A stretch of 64,000 bases of DNA from Otis tarda (Eukaryota; Chordata; Aves; Otidiformes; Otididae). Every line of letters starts with the position of its first letter. Within the stretch, counting starts at the first letter, position 1. A program made the position numbers and the translations under genes. The notes below the pieces were generated by a model, which had not been told where the DNA came from, did not search any database, and saw only the letters and a program-made list of their open reading frames with translations. The DNA is taken from assembly GCA_026413225.1 (NCBI GenBank), contig CM048552.1, forward strand, positions 190,250,053 to 190,314,052. Reading direction: 5' to 3'. This document shows, piece after piece, positions 25,841 to 39,704 of the stretch.

Positions 25841-28800
25841 AGCTTCTGCCGCACAAAGGATGGGGACACTGCTACAGAGTGATTTCATTCTTGGCGCTAA
25901 TAGGCAGTGGAGTATGGCCTCCATATTGGCTGTTAGCAGGAACTGGTTTTGTTTTTAAGTGTAATTGTGGTGTTAGCTTGTCTTTGTAACTCACCTATCA
26001 CACACCTCCTGCTATACGCAGCTCCAGGACTCCTGTGGAAAACAAATAGCTACTGCCTTAATAATAGTTCCATAGATGTAAAGCACTGGAAAATGCATGT
26101 TTTCAGGACAGCTTAACCACCTATAAAATAAATTGTGTTACAGTGTGGTTAAAAAAAACCAAAAAACAAAAAACAGTTTTTACAGTGTTCCCAATAAGAA
26201 AGTCCCAATTCTGTGATTTGCAGAGAGCAATTAGATGTTGTCGTTCTACATATCTCGGCAAAGATAGGATGAAAAGCGAACACTATGAGGATCACTGTTG
26301 GACACGTGGCTCCCTAGGCTCTCTGGAACGTCAACGTATTTTCTTATTTGACCTCCAGTAAAATGACAATCTGGATTCCCATCTGATTTTTCTTTTAAGA
26401 AGCACAAAGTGACACCTGTCATCCGTTCATCAGTTTTCTAAAATGAATGCAGATAGAGAGAGCATATTGTGAGTCATGAGTCTGTGTTAGTGTAAAGTTT
26501 TATTTTTGAGGCTTCCTTGCAGCCGTCAGTTCTATGGCTGTCAGTTTCTGAGTGCATGGTCTCAAAGTACCTAAGGAATTAATTTGGAATTTGTTACAAA
26601 ATAATATAAGTATTTTCTAAGGAGGATATTAATTTGCTTTTTAGTTTTGTAAGTGGTAATTAGGACAAAATCTTGTACATCACACATAGACATACTAATA
26701 AAGCCAGTTCTGTGAGAGTGAAAGAATGGGACTCTTCCTAAGAGGCTGGTGTAGACACAGAAATAGGGTCTTTTGATCTTGATATAGAATGCGTAGCTAA
26801 GATGCAGTCTGCCTCCTCTTGTTGATTGTCTAATGAAGTGCCATTACTATACAGTGTTACGTGAGTGCTACTTATCAGTGGTGTTTGAGTCAATTAGTAG
26901 TTGGAATAGCTGCAAGGAGGGTGAGTTGAGTACTGTATAATACAGAGCGGTTTGTTGCATGCAGAAATGCAGATACTCCTGTGAAAGAGAAAAGCCATTG
27001 CGTAGTATTGTCTGCCCACAGGTGTGTAAGAAAAGAGGCCAAGAATAGTTCTTTTCTCCTGTAGCTAAAATCCCAGGAGTTTGTAATTGCAATGCAGCTT
27101 ACAGACTACAAGAAGAAGCTAAGTGATTAGAAATTCCATAGCATCTCCAGTTCTATGGCTTGGGAAAAAGCCACAGGGCAGGGCATAGCCTCTTAAATAC
27201 AGTGTGGCCGAAAAGCACTGTTATGACTTTCTAGGTTTTGGACACTTTTTAAAGCCCTTTGTCACCCAGAACTAGCTCTGCTTATGTGAACTGGCATGTC
27301 TGCAGATTAACTCACAAGAGTTCTTTTGGACCTGATTTAGCTTAGTTTAGAAATTCTTTGGCCTTGGAAAGCTGGAGTTCAGTCTCTGAAGTGAATCAGT
27401 GCCTTTGCACAGTATTTCCAGCTTGACAGATTGCTGAGTGAAGTGCAGTTTTATCTCTGACTGTTGTTATCACCTTTATTACAGAATGTATATTTTTTTT
27501 ATTTATAATGTAAGTGGAGAAGTGCTCAAATGTGTCCTGTGTTGTTGTAATAAAAATAATCTGTTGTTTCATAGTGAGGATATTTGTAAGGAAAGCTATA
27601 CTGCAGTCGGCACAGATAAACGTACTGGAAAACAGAGTGAGCAATAACTTGACTTAGATTAATGTTTGGAAAGCTAGATACCTGATTTCAAATATTGTAT
27701 TGCACCTTAAGCGAACCGACTACATTTTGCAAGCTAGGAATAAAGTGATGGGTATGAGGGTGGTATTTCATAGTGCAAAACAGAGAGCCCTCAACCCCCT
27801 TTTGCTCCAACTTTTCTGTAATCTGAAAGCTTTTAACAGAGAAGACAGAATGCACTGTAAAATAAGGAGTGAGTTACCTATCTTTTAATGAATGGCATAA
27901 ATAGCAGCCTATCGTTTGTACTTGCTCTGTCTTTCAGATACTGTACGCCATGATACAAGCCCTACAATGTTCTTTAAAAACCATTTGGGGATTATTAAAT
28001 GGGGAACATTGAATTCTCTTTCTGTATAATGCATTTACAATAATTTGCGATTGCCCAAATAGCTTTACAAGTCACTCGAGGCATGATTTACTTAAAAATT
28101 ATATGTATCAATTAGATAGTAAAACGTACTTAATGTAGGAGTTATAGCACAGACTGATAAAAACCAGGCAACTAGATTAAGTATTTGACCTAAACTTGTC
28201 CTTTAGAACCAGATGCAGTGCAGCACTTGGGCTTTAGGCTGAGTGTAAAACTTCTGACCTGTACTGATGTTCTAATCTCTGACCAGATAGGTTGATTGGA
28301 GAGCTTCTGGTCACAGTTTAAATGTTTGTTAAACAAGTATGTTTATTATTATTGCCATTTACAAGGGAGAAAAGGAGATTGCAATACAATTGAGCGCGAC
28401 TTCCTGAGTTGTTATTATTAGACATTTATTTAAATGAGAGCAGTCATCCAGATTGTATAGAACCTGGCCAAACTGAGGATTTTTTTCCTCCTCTTATATA
28501 ACAGACTTTAAAATCCTGATTTGATACAGCAAATCCACACAAATGTTTTATGTAAAGTGCACGTCCTATATTTCATCTCTCTTTATGCCTACCCTGCCAA
28601 AATGAAATAAACTACCAAATGCACACATGAATATTGATTTCTTTAAAAAAGTCCCATATTTTTCCTAGCTCTATAATGGCCAAAAAGAATGTATTCTCGA
28701 AGAGGGCTTGAATGGGGAAACTCTTTATTGCCCAGGTTGGTGCAGCTTTGATGCGATGGGGTTACTCTCTGACTTGCTCGCGTTGCCTGGGGTGCTCGCA

Positions 28801-31679
28801 TTGGCAGGGGTTGCTTCCCAGCCTGGCTGTGCCTCTGCAGCTGTCAGCACAAAAGCTGCATTCGCCAGACCTATCCTCTATATTCTCTCCAGAATGGTAT
28901 CCTCAAAGTACTCTTTGATCCTGGGCTGAAGAGTGTTTGTGTTTAATGGTCCAAGTTTCTAATAGTTCAGTCTCATAGGAAGGAACTGAATGATGATTTT
29001 AAGGTGTTTGTGCTGCCTAACGTAGCTTACTTAAACACATTCCAGTCTGAAGCAGCCCCTTTTCCACTGACTCCAAAATACCTGGAAAGAAGAAGAAACA
29101 CTAAATTTAACTATGACTATTTCGCAGCACATCTTATAATTCACAAAACTAAAGCTTAGCTACAGTCTGTGCCTTGTGTTGGAGGTGGGCTGTGAGAGGA
29201 AATTCTGTAAGGGTACTAATATTCTCTGAAAAAAAGAGCTCAGCTGACCAAGTAAATAACTTGGTAGAAATCTCTTTGGATAGATTTCCCTGTAAGGGTA
29301 ATTCAGAAGAATGTTATCACAGAATTGAGACTTTCCTGAAACTTCACTAAAAACCAGCAGGTGACTAGAATTTCCATGTAGTAAGTTGTCAGTAGTTGCT
29401 GTCTAAACAGAGATCTAAATAATGTACTGTTGAAAGTAAGTTACTCTCATTGTATCTTGCTGTTGATTTAATAAAGACATTGACACCAGCTGTGTGATAC
29501 AGTGGAGTCTATACACTTAAGAGGTTGTTGACCCTTTTTAGCCTTGAATGATTAATCCTGTCAAGCCTTATGTAAGTAGTGAAGAACGGAATATTGGGTT
29601 TACATATAAATACACCAAATGACACACACACAAAATAAAGAGCAAAGGAACTCTCTGCTCGAGGTTCTACACCCCTTCTTTAGTCATCACGTGGCTCCAG
29701 AGATATTCTGCTTTTTAGGAAACTGCTCGCATTTTTTCTCAGACTGCCTCTTCAAAAATTTGGTAAGCTTTGATGGCAAAGTGCATGGCTTCTGCCATGG
29801 CTTCTGCACGAGTTGCTGAAAGTCTCATGAGCCATTCTTAGATTTTTTAAAAAATATTTTTTTTCTTTGTGAGAGTCTGTTCTCCATGCTACCTTGTTAT
29901 TTAAAGCTCTGCAAGGTTGTGTTGAACCTCTTCAGGTATTCTATATAGAAGAACCTTCTATAAGCTCCATAAAACTAGCCTGCCCAGTCAATACATATAG
30001 GTAAATGTCAGTCTTGCTGTTTTTAAGTTTCACATAGTGATGTTGATGTTCCTTTACCGATAACTCATTTTTCTGCCATTTTAAACAGTGTCTAAAAGTT
30101 TGGTTGCATTAAGCTAAACCTCTTATTTTGATTAACGGAGACAATTCATAGTAAATCAAGATGCCCTTGGCAAGATAAGGAACAGTAGGACCTAAGTTTA
30201 TTTCATTACCATAACTTGTGCAGTTTTCGCCTTTGGGACTTTTTGTTTTTAATATACGTATGTTGTGAGGCCTTAATGGCTTTGCCTCATTAGTCACACA
30301 TGAAGCTACATCTAATATTAGTGACCTTTGAAATATGTACACAAGAGGAATATACTTCCCAGGGTTCGAAATTAGCTTAGAGGGATTAAGTCTAGTTTAG
30401 TTCAACTTCCAAGGTTTATTAAAGCATATGTACAGGGACAAGCTCCAGTGTAGGGTATTGTACTGCTGTGTTTCATCACCCAAGCTGGAACTTCTAGATT
30501 GCCCTCAAAGCGGCTGCTTTGGCTGATGGAACAACAGATGATATTGATAGTTTTCTTGCCCCCTTTGAAAGGGAGCAGAGGAGGGTCACAGCATTCACCA
30601 GACTTCAGAGATACTTGCTTTCTTTTGAACATGCACAGGCTTGCCTATATTTTCACTGCAGTCACAAGAGCCCATCCTGTGATTTGAAAGTGAAATTATG
30701 TTTATTGTTCACAGCTGTTTTCAAGGGGAAATCTTCCAAGAAATGCCTGCTTCAGGCAAAATGCTCCCTTTTCTCCTTCACCCTTGTTTCTCAAGTTGAT
30801 GGATTTTTTAAATTGTGGTTTTAAATTTGGGGAGAAAGCTAGTCTGGTAGACTGTGGCGAGGGACAGTGAATGGCAGGATGTTCTGAGCAAGCTGAATGT
30901 GCCTTGGCAAGGTGTCTGCCACTGCCTCTGGTGTTCGGGGTAGTCATCCTTTGAGGGTTTTTTGTATAGCTTCAGTCAGTTGAACTACATGGGTGATGTG
31001 TGTATCTTCAGAGTTTGGGTTGGATTTTTTTTTTATTTAGTTGGTTTACCGTTTCTTATTGCTGATATTAGAAAGGGGGAACATTGTAGTCTGTCACTTT
31101 GTGTATGGAATGTTAGTCATCAAGTTTTTACATTAAATCGATCTGTTGTTTTACCTAGGGAGGATCTCTTTACAAAAATTCAGCTTCTCTTGATTGCTTT
31201 CTCATGATTGCTGTACAATATTTTGAGAATTCTTCTGCTGTGAATCATTATTTGGCAGGTATATGGAGAGCTGCAGGATCTAGCTGAAAACTGACAACTT
31301 TTCCACATCCTGCTGATCTTGGCCATATTGCAGAACAGTGGTGGTCTCTTGTACTTAGGACTTTTGAGTCTTGTGTCATAACTTAGACAAGCTTTTAATC
31401 TTGGTTTTGGGCTTATTGTCAGAAAAAATATTTGGATTTAATAAAGTGTCTGTGCAATGTATTAACATATAATGTCTCTTGTTATAATGGTACTCAGGTA
31501 CAATTCTAGGACAAGAAACTGTTTATATTGCTACTTTTTCAGCATTCAGACGAATAACCGTATGAATCTCTTCATCCCAAGCACTTGAAAATGAAAGACC
31601 AAATGATCACAATCAGCTAACAAACTGGTATACTTATTTTAAAAATAAAAAAATGGAACTTCCATTTCCTTCCCTTGCC

Positions 31680-31706
31680 TTTTTTTTTTTTTTTTTTTCC
31701 TACCAG
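31680..31706 (+). repeat. T19 tract ending in an acceptor-like CCTACCAG
   Basis: Nineteen T (31680-31698) are followed by CCTACCAG, which on the DCLK1 sense strand has the form of a strong polypyrimidine tract and 3' splice site. No conserved coding follows, so it is listed as a low-complexity tract and possible cryptic acceptor. Confidence 0.7.
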
Positions 31707-33756
31707 ATGCTCTTCCAGACTTTCAGCTGGGGACAGTTAACAATTCCCTGGTACTGCACACTGTATGCTGAAATCTAACTTGGACAAGTATTGCATAATT
31801 GCCTGAAACCAGAAGCGGGCGCTTTAGGGAAATTACGAAATATTGCATGATTCCTGATAAAAATTGTGCATTGGCATTGGGGAGGAGTTAGATTCCTCCA
31901 AGTCCAAGCCAAGATTATGATACGGAAAACAAGACATCCTGCATGTGCAGTGCAAAGATGAAAACCATATGTAATACTGCAGTGCCTTGAAACAATTATG
32001 AGTGAGAACATGTGCAACTGCAATAGAGTTTAAAATACGTGTAAGTAAACACGGTGTGTTTTTCCCTCTGCTGCTGGTAGGTTACCCCTTGATGCAATTT
32101 CACTCATAAAGCAATTTGCAGTTTTACAAGGCTGCTTTGTCCCTCAGCCCAAGTAATTATTTTCTTTTGACTTTATTTCTAAGCTTATTCCCTTTTCTCA
32201 GGACTTCTCTACAATTTTGCTCTAGAGCAAGAAAGTTAGTGTCCAATCAGAAACAAACTACTGGAGATTACAAAGGTCTTTGAAATAATAAATTGAGGAT
32301 ACACCAGAAGCAAATGCTAATGGGGCAATTCAGTGTTTGCAAACAGATTTGATAGCAAGTGCAGGAGACATCAAACCTTCTAGGTAGTGACCGGTAAACT
32401 AATAGTTAGGCTTCTCTGCTGAGACGCAGTGTGGAATTTGTGAGACTCCTGCAGCTGCTTTTCAGAAACATCTCTGCACTCTTGGCAAGATGTTTAAAAG
32501 TGATTAGGTATACTTAGCTGCCTGCAGTTAGTATTCATCTGAAAGCCTTATTAGATGCTTAACAGCATCATTAGTCACCTAAATACCTTTTACAAACTTT
32601 GCTGGGATGGGTCTTTTAAACTCTGCTCTAATGCTTGGGTTTCTCAGCCTGTGCTAAGACCGGTAACGTCAGGTAGAAAGTACATATAAGCAAAACCAGA
32701 CACAGTTTTGGGAACTATATGATGGATTTTTTTTCAGATTGTACTTCACAGAGAAACTTGGGCAGCTACAGGATCTACAAGTCTCAAAAGAGATAGTCAA
32801 AAAGTTGTTTCAGTGAGCCATATAAAGACTCCCTTTCAGAGAAGCAGGTAAGGAAAGCTAGTAGTAAAACGGCCTGGCCTTGGAATTTCAGTTCAGTTCC
32901 TAGTTCTGGTTCAAACATTCTGAACGAATGATGGTATGTCTCTCACAGTTTGTTTTTGTAATGGAGTCAGGGGCTCTCTCTAACCCTCTGCTTGACATTC
33001 TCACCTTAGCAAGTGATCTCTAATCTTAGCAGCAACCTAGTATAATAGAAATAAAAGATTTTTCAAAAAACAACCCATAGGGCTAAGCAGCAGAAGCTCC
33101 TTAAGGCAAAGGTACTTAGGGTACACACTTGACTTCCCATTGATTTCTACCTAGCAATTCCTGAAATAACCTAAAGTCTTCTCTCCTACAGTTCAGCTTC
33201 TTGGCTCTGCTGCTTACCTTCCCAGCCTTCCTCCACAGCCTCAATGCAAGCGCTGCATGCGCGCTGCAGACTGTCTACAAGACAAACTGCCTCAGCATTT
33301 AGGAGAGGATGTAAGTTGTCTTAAACAATGAATCACTTTGTATATTTTCCAATGTACATTAAGATTTGTAATCTATTCTTAATGACCATTTAACAAAGCA
33401 ACATGTAATTTGATCATTTGCAGAGAGGTTTGCTGGAGAAACTTTTTTTTTCATGTAGAACATGAAGGATAACAATAAAGCATCCTACAAGTATGGCAGT
33501 TGCAAGAGAAAGGTCAGGGAAAATGAAACGCACAAAAGGCTGAAGTACTCTTCCACTCCCCCATCAGTCTATGTAGACAAAGCCTCTTTCCTAGCAAAGT
33601 GGTTTGGGAGGGAGAGGAGCAGCCAGCAGCTGGGGAGCAAGGGTGTAAGGGTTGCTTTTCTGTGAGTTGAACATACCTAAATTGATGAGCCCCCAAGGCT
33701 CATCAAAGGCTACAAAGTAGTGTGAAACAAAGTAGCAAGGGGAATGGTTCAGCTGG

Positions 33757-33955
33757 GAAGTTTGGTTTGGACATTAGGAAAAACATTTTCACAAGGAGAG
33801 TAGGACAGCACTAGAGCAGTTTGCTCAGAATTTGTGTAATTTTCCTCCCTATAAGTTTTTGGAGCTTGACTTCCTGAAGCCATCAGGAAGGAATGGCAAT
33901 CTGGTCTAAAGATCTCCAGAGGTCATTTCCAACCAGATATCTATGGTTCTGTGAA
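33757..33955 (+). mobile_element. Old CR1 3'-end fragment
   Basis: The order of blocks matches a CR1 tail: a TTTGGACATTAGGAAAAACA stretch (the LDIRKN segment), CACTAGAGCAGTTTGCTCAG (the HWNRLPRE segment), AATCTGGTCTAAAG, then TCATTTCCAACC and a terminal TATGGTTCTGTG. Substitutions and small indels are numerous, so this is an old, inactive sense-orientation insertion. Confidence 0.85.
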
Positions 33956-36900
33956 GACTTCCTAATTTTGTGGTTTGTTGCATCTATTCTTTGTTTTTTA
34001 TTGGCCTGTTTGGATAGGCCAGCAAGCCTAACTTCTGAACTGGTGGCGATGGCAGTTGTCCATTCATAGCCCATAGTCAATGTGACAGACCATGTTCCTC
34101 AGGGAAGAATGTGCCTTTGAATGTTAGGAACGTGGCAGCTGCTCATCTTGAATCCTGCCTATTAGCCATGTAATAATTTACCCATGTAGAGGTTTGATAG
34201 TCTTGTGATTTTATTCTCTTGTATGCTTTGTAAATCACAACTGTTGATTGTGCTTGGGACTTATTTTCTTACTGGGAGAAATATCCCTCAGGAAACCTCA
34301 GTGACCTCCATTATCATCTGTTTAGTGATGGACAAACATGTGTAAGGATTCAAGATTTGTGCAGGTGTGTGTGGTAAAACTTCATGGAACATGGATCAAG
34401 TGAAAATATGAGAGAGCACACTGTAGCACTGGTGTTCCATAATGCATAGATTCTTATATATATTTTTTTTAAGATTATAAGGAAACTTTAGTCTTGCATC
34501 CTTTTTGAAAACTGCTTATCTCAGAAAGAAACAACAACAGCCCTATTTGCCTCAAAATCATAAAGATAACTTCATATTCAATTCAAATTTGACTTCTACA
34601 TAGATGAGTTTCTGGTATTTGTTATTAAAGTCAAATAGGGGTAAAGAAGGCCTTTTTTTAATATGATCTCTCAGCATAGTGCATTCATAAAAATAGAGAA
34701 TGCGTAAGTACATCTTGTACAGAACACTATGTTAAAGCATCTTTGAATTATATATATAGGCGTGAGCTTCTGCACTGATACTAATTTTCAGTGTATTGTA
34801 GAAATATTGTTTTATTTCTGTTTAAAAAAAATGTACATTTACACGATTTCTAGGAGATGGCACACACAGACTATAGTCTACCTCCCTTTCTTTTTTCATA
34901 TCTTTCTATGACTTTATCTAGCTACCTTCAGTCCTCTGTCAAAACTGTTTCAAAGAAGTCTCTTAGGCTAGCTGTTTGTTGGTTAATGCTGTGTCTGTTG
35001 CTAGATGTGGAGCATAAAATGATTATTGCATCTCTCCCTTCATGCTATCCTTAGGGTCCTTCAGTATATTCTTATTTTTGTGCTTATCTTTAATTGCACA
35101 TTTTCATATTTTTCTCCATCTCTGAGCAGCTATGGTAGTCATTGCAAATGCAGTAGAGTTTTGCCTGGTTTTGAAAATGAGGATGATTTTTAAGATGCTC
35201 ATGTTCAGTGTCATAGAGAGATGGGGCTTTTTTTTTTTTATTAACAGCTCAAGCGAGTGTGTTACAATTAACATGTTTCATCCAGATCGAATCTCCAGAG
35301 CTTTACTGTTGACACAGAGCAGCATCCTAGAAGGCAGTTTCCTGTTTGGCTCGGGTTCTGTTAGCAGCACTGCCCAAAGATGCAGTTGTGTTTTTCCTTG
35401 CCTCTTCTGTGGAAGTGCCTTCTCCCAGTGATAGGACTTGGAGATGACTGACTGGGATCCCAAAAGCACTAAGTCCAGTACAAACTAGGGGATGGGGAGA
35501 AAGTGCTGCAGCTGGCCAGAAGTGGAAGAGTGGGATGTGACTGGCTGCGTGACAGCAGCACTAACGTGGGCTGGCTGCAGTTGGTGGTGGTGAAACCACA
35601 TCCTAGCAGATAGCTGCTGAATATATTTGAGTTATGTTCATTTCAGAAGCCTGTAATTTGGTCAAATTCAAGAGAGTTTTCACAAGAATTTCAAAAGTCA
35701 TGAACTTGGCTGTAGCTTCCTAACCAAATGGCAAGTCTGTGCTCCAGATTGTGGAATTATAAGAACTCATTGGAACGAGCGTTCAAAGATTTTTAATATG
35801 AAGAAATCTTTTCACATCAGAACTGTAGTTCATAAGGCTTCCCACATCAGGATGATGTGAGACTGCTACATGGCATCGAAAGATTTACTCCAGATACTTC
35901 ATACCTTGCCAGATTTTAGAGAAGAATATTTCCATTTTTAGAAATGAGTTAGTATCAGTGTTCCATATAAAAAAAGGGAAGCAAAGTGGGGAAAAAACGG
36001 CAGGAGGGAGGACAAGGTTCTGGTCAAAATATGATATTAATTGATCCCTTAGCCTGAACGATGCGTTGCATACCACTACTGAGCTCGCCTCCGTGCATGG
36101 AGGGTAAGCAGACTTTGCCTGCTGGGGAAGGGACCTGCCTCCAACTCCATTCCCTTCAACTGCAGCTTCTGGGGGAAGAGTTCCCATGTGACTGGTAATG
36201 CTTAGCGTACGCTGAAGTCATGTGGAGTTTGCCTTTTATATAAAAGCTTCTTGGTTTCCTTTCATCAATCTTCAAAAATTCTCAGCTTATTCATCTATTT
36301 GCCACTTTGTGCCTCAGGGGAGAGGACTTCAATTTAGAGATACTGCTTACATGACCAAAACAAATAAAGGTTATTCAGCACCCTCTGTTTAATAACTGAG
36401 TGCCCTTTTCAGCTTCTGAAGTGAAGATGATGTGCGAGGTAAAACATTATACTGGAGTGGCAAATAACATTATTTTTAGAAGATTATCTTTTAGTGGCAG
36501 GAAAGTTACATGAAGATGGGCATAGCTGTGATCTTGTCACTAGATAAAGCAGTGTTTAAGTAATGAACGAGGAGGAAATCTCTTTTATGGCTTCACAGAA
36601 ATCCCTTGTGGAAAGTTCTTAACTCACATGCATTTAATGGCGCTTAAATCTCAAGGAGTTTGAGGCCCGTTAGAATAATTCTTTCTGCTTAGACAGTAAG
36701 GCAAGTGCCTGCCTTGGGCCAGAGAGCTGGCAGATGGCAAGATGAGTAGGGTATGCTTCAATTGACAGGTGACTATAGACATACACTGTTTGGGCTTCAC
36801 ATGAACAGCTGCCTTCATTATTTACCTTTCTATCCTACTTGATCACCCTTGTCTGTTACTGCAATGTATTGGGATTTTAAGGCCACGTAGAAACCATTTC

Positions 36901-37083
36901 TCTGTTGCTCACATAGGAGACTGAAAAATGCATTGTGTGTTGCCTTTTGGGGCAAAACCATCTTGATCCAGTATAATCACAGGAGTTAATTATGAAATAC
37001 TTTAAAAGTTGTAGCCTTTTCTCCCTGGAAGAGAAAGGCAGTATCTGCTAGCATCATTTTTATTTAGATGCTTTGGTTTTCCC

Positions 37084-37106
37084 GGGGCGGGGGCGGGGGG
37101 GGGGGG
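37084..37106 (+). repeat. G-run (G4-C-G5-C-G12), potential G-quadruplex
   Basis: The plus strand reads four G, C, five G, C, then twelve G. This can form a G-quadruplex on the sense strand and is the strongest homopurine G tract in an otherwise AT-rich intron. Such runs are also prone to length error in assemblies. Confidence 0.85.
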
Positions 37107-39402
37107 AATCTGTTTGCTGTTCTTGTTTTGTTTTTAAACTTAAGATGGTCTACAGAGCTGGCTTTCATGGCTCTGTGCAGGATGTTTAGCTTTGAAGTTA
37201 GGAGTAATTGTTGTTTCAAAGATGCAGAATAATAAAAATCACAGTCCTTCACTTTTCAGTGTTATGAAAATAAATATTTTAAGTAATTTTTACTTTGTTC
37301 TGTTCTGAAAGTAAGAAAAGACAAAGCAAAAGGGAAAGCCAGCTTTCTGTGGTTGGTAAACTTGGAGTGTAACAAAACAACCACTGAAGCTTTTCAGTGA
37401 TTGTCTGTAACCTGTCTTGGCAGTGCAGCCTCTCTGATAAATGGCAGTGAGCTCCTGCGCAGCCTCCCCTCCCAGGAGTCATTTTTATATCCTTCTTTCT
37501 CTATTTATAGTATCATACAGTGAGGAGACATGTTAAATAGCTGAGACCTCTGCTTCTCTGTCAAATTTGAGTGAAGGCAATAATTTTAAATATTGTGGAG
37601 ATAAAAATATGAGGTTTGCAGTACAAAGTGTGTTTACATAAGGCCTGTTCCCATATAAAATTGGATTGTTTAGGATTGTGGGATTTTTTTTTTCTGTCCT
37701 GTTTTTGTCCAATTACTTGAAAACCGACAGATTCAAGTGCATGTGGCCTTTAGTATAAGATTGTACTTGGGTCTAACTTTCCGTTGGAATAGTCCAAATG
37801 ATATATTAGAATCTATTTTTTGGCTATGCTGACATGTTATGACTGGATATACGGTTTAGTGTTCTGGCACTGTTTTCTAAAATAGTTTTCTGTTTTAGAA
37901 AATGTTTTCTAAGTTGTGGACGTGCTGCCATTGTTCTTGAAAAGGAGAGAAGAGAGAATTACATGCTACTGAGAAGCATGAGTTCACTGTGATTTTGGTA
38001 TTATGAAATCCCCACTTTTCTATCTTCAGATTATTTATTACTAAAGTTTTGCTATTTCTAATGCTGCTTGTGGCCCAAAACTTACTTTACGAGGTATTTT
38101 GATGACTTTGAAATTCAAACCAGAAAAGTAAACATGTTTTCCTGTGTGAGTGAGCTGAACTAGGTAATGCAGAACCAGAGAACAGAATGGCTGGAGCACA
38201 TCTAGGAGTCTCATCAGCCAGGGATAAGGTACAGTACAGACGACTGTGTACATCTGCAAGTATCATACCTGCTAGTCAGAAAAAGTTCTTACAAGATAGG
38301 AGCACTAACTACCATTTTTCCTGTACACTCATTTTTCAATACTGTTTTTCTGTGTTCTGAAAAAAATATTGTATTAGGGCCTAAATGGTGGGGCCCTAAT
38401 TAGCTGTCATATTTTCTGTCCTTTACAAATTTGTATCTCCCTCTGGAGTATGTTGAACCGAGAAGTTATATTTTTGGGATGTGGACAGTCTGGAATTTGA
38501 ATGGGGGCATGGTCAGGAGAGCATGATGATGGTGGGGTTTTTTTTTTTTTTGCTAGGTTATGATGTTTTCTAGACAAAGATGATCTGCTGTTGTGGAAAA
38601 CCACTTTTCTTTTGAGCAGAAACTCCTGGGGTAGAGGGCAGTGGCACAGCTGTGATGGGAGCGGCGGTTCTCAAGGTATCTGCTCTCCCTCTGTACCAGC
38701 TGGCAGAAGGCTGGTGCATCTGCTTGTCCCATTAGCAGCCGCCCTTCTGGGTCAGGAGCTTTTTAATACAGAGCTCCAGTGACTGCAGCCTTTGTGGAGA
38801 GTTACCTGAGCTAGCAAACTATAGGTGTTTCTGCTTCTTGTTCTTTGTATATGTGATATTGAAAAATAAAGAGAAGGGAAAAAAAAAGTTGAAACTAGAT
38901 CCCATGCTGCTCTTCTAATTCTTAGATAAGACATGCTGTCCCTACCAACGTAGAGTGATTTTGCTGTTTCCACTTACTGGATTTCTGCAGCACTGAGGCA
39001 TAGCCCTTAGCAAATGGCTCAGGATGTCACAATGTGGCTATGCTGTAATACCACCAATTTGTACTCCGAAACCTCCGCAGTACCTAAAGTGTCTGCAAAA
39101 ATGTAGAAAATATATCTCTGTTGAAGTTGAAGGGAAGTGATCTTTTTACAGCTGTAAAAGTGAAGGTATTGGGGATGGGTACTGTCCAACTTCGGCATTT
39201 AATTGATGCTCTTTTGGTACAGCCTCGCACCTAGCTATAGGAGACTAACTCCTGCAGTCCTGGGCAAGTGAGAAAGGACTGTTCAGAGCAGGAGTTAAGC
39301 AAGGTGCTGTTCATCTTTCTGAGTTTTGGAATAGAATTTACAGCCTTGGTTTGGATGTTGAAGTTTTCTGAATCAGAAAGGGGAAAATTAAAGTGGCAAT
39401 GA

Positions 39403-39704
39403 ACGGTATTGTCTACCGTACCAGAGAGTGGAGAGAAAGGATCCTCTGAATTAGAGAGGGCAAAAAAGCTTACGTGCAAAGCAAGTGCTGCAGTGGAAGA
39501 GTGTGGTTTTGACAAACAGGTGAGAGAAAAGGATCAGTTACTGATCAAATAATGAAGTTCGGAAATAATGAAACAACAGAGGACTTGAGAGAAACTTTCT
39601 CAAAGATTGATAACAGTGAACAAGAGGGGCCTGAGAAGTTAGAGCTGGCAGACATAAGAAAGAAGGGAAAGAAGCATGAGGAGCAAAAAGCAGAATCTGG
39701 TTAG
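39403..39704 (+). other. Two-frame coding-like patch of unknown origin
   Basis: Two short reading frames abut through TAATG. The first, 39403-39552, follows a TGA and reads ...AAVEECGFDKQVREKDQLLI to a TAA. The second, 39552-39704, starts with ATG and reads MKFGNNETTEDLRETFSKID, then a Lys/Glu-rich tail, to TAG. The composition is strongly charged and unlike the surrounding intron translations. The ECGFDKQVREKDQLL stretch faintly recalls the CxFG...RDxIV segment of Ty3/Gypsy-type Gag proteins, but this is not a secure match. It may be a decayed transposon, an old retrocopy, or chance. Confidence 0.2.

Larger units (their letters stand above)
25392..33756 (+). other. DCLK1: DCLK1 intron, no gene recognised
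   Basis: This is AT-rich intronic DNA without a recognisable exon or interspersed repeat. A moderately GC-rich patch at 28710-28930 has two overlapping short open frames but no protein-like pattern. Other points are a T19 run with a strong acceptor-like end at 31680-31706 and the X-box-like pair at 25798-25840. Confidence 0.7.

Noticed and set aside
28708-28929. Two overlapping open frames in a GC-richer patch, considered as a possible small gene or exon.
   Set aside because: No protein-like pattern or clear paired splice sites; the two frames have equally random-looking composition.
30355-30385. GGTTCGAAAT, tRNA B-box-like.
   Set aside because: No matching A box, cloverleaf arms or Pol III terminator at the right spacing. 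A similar GGTTCAAATC near 8119 was rejected for the same reason.
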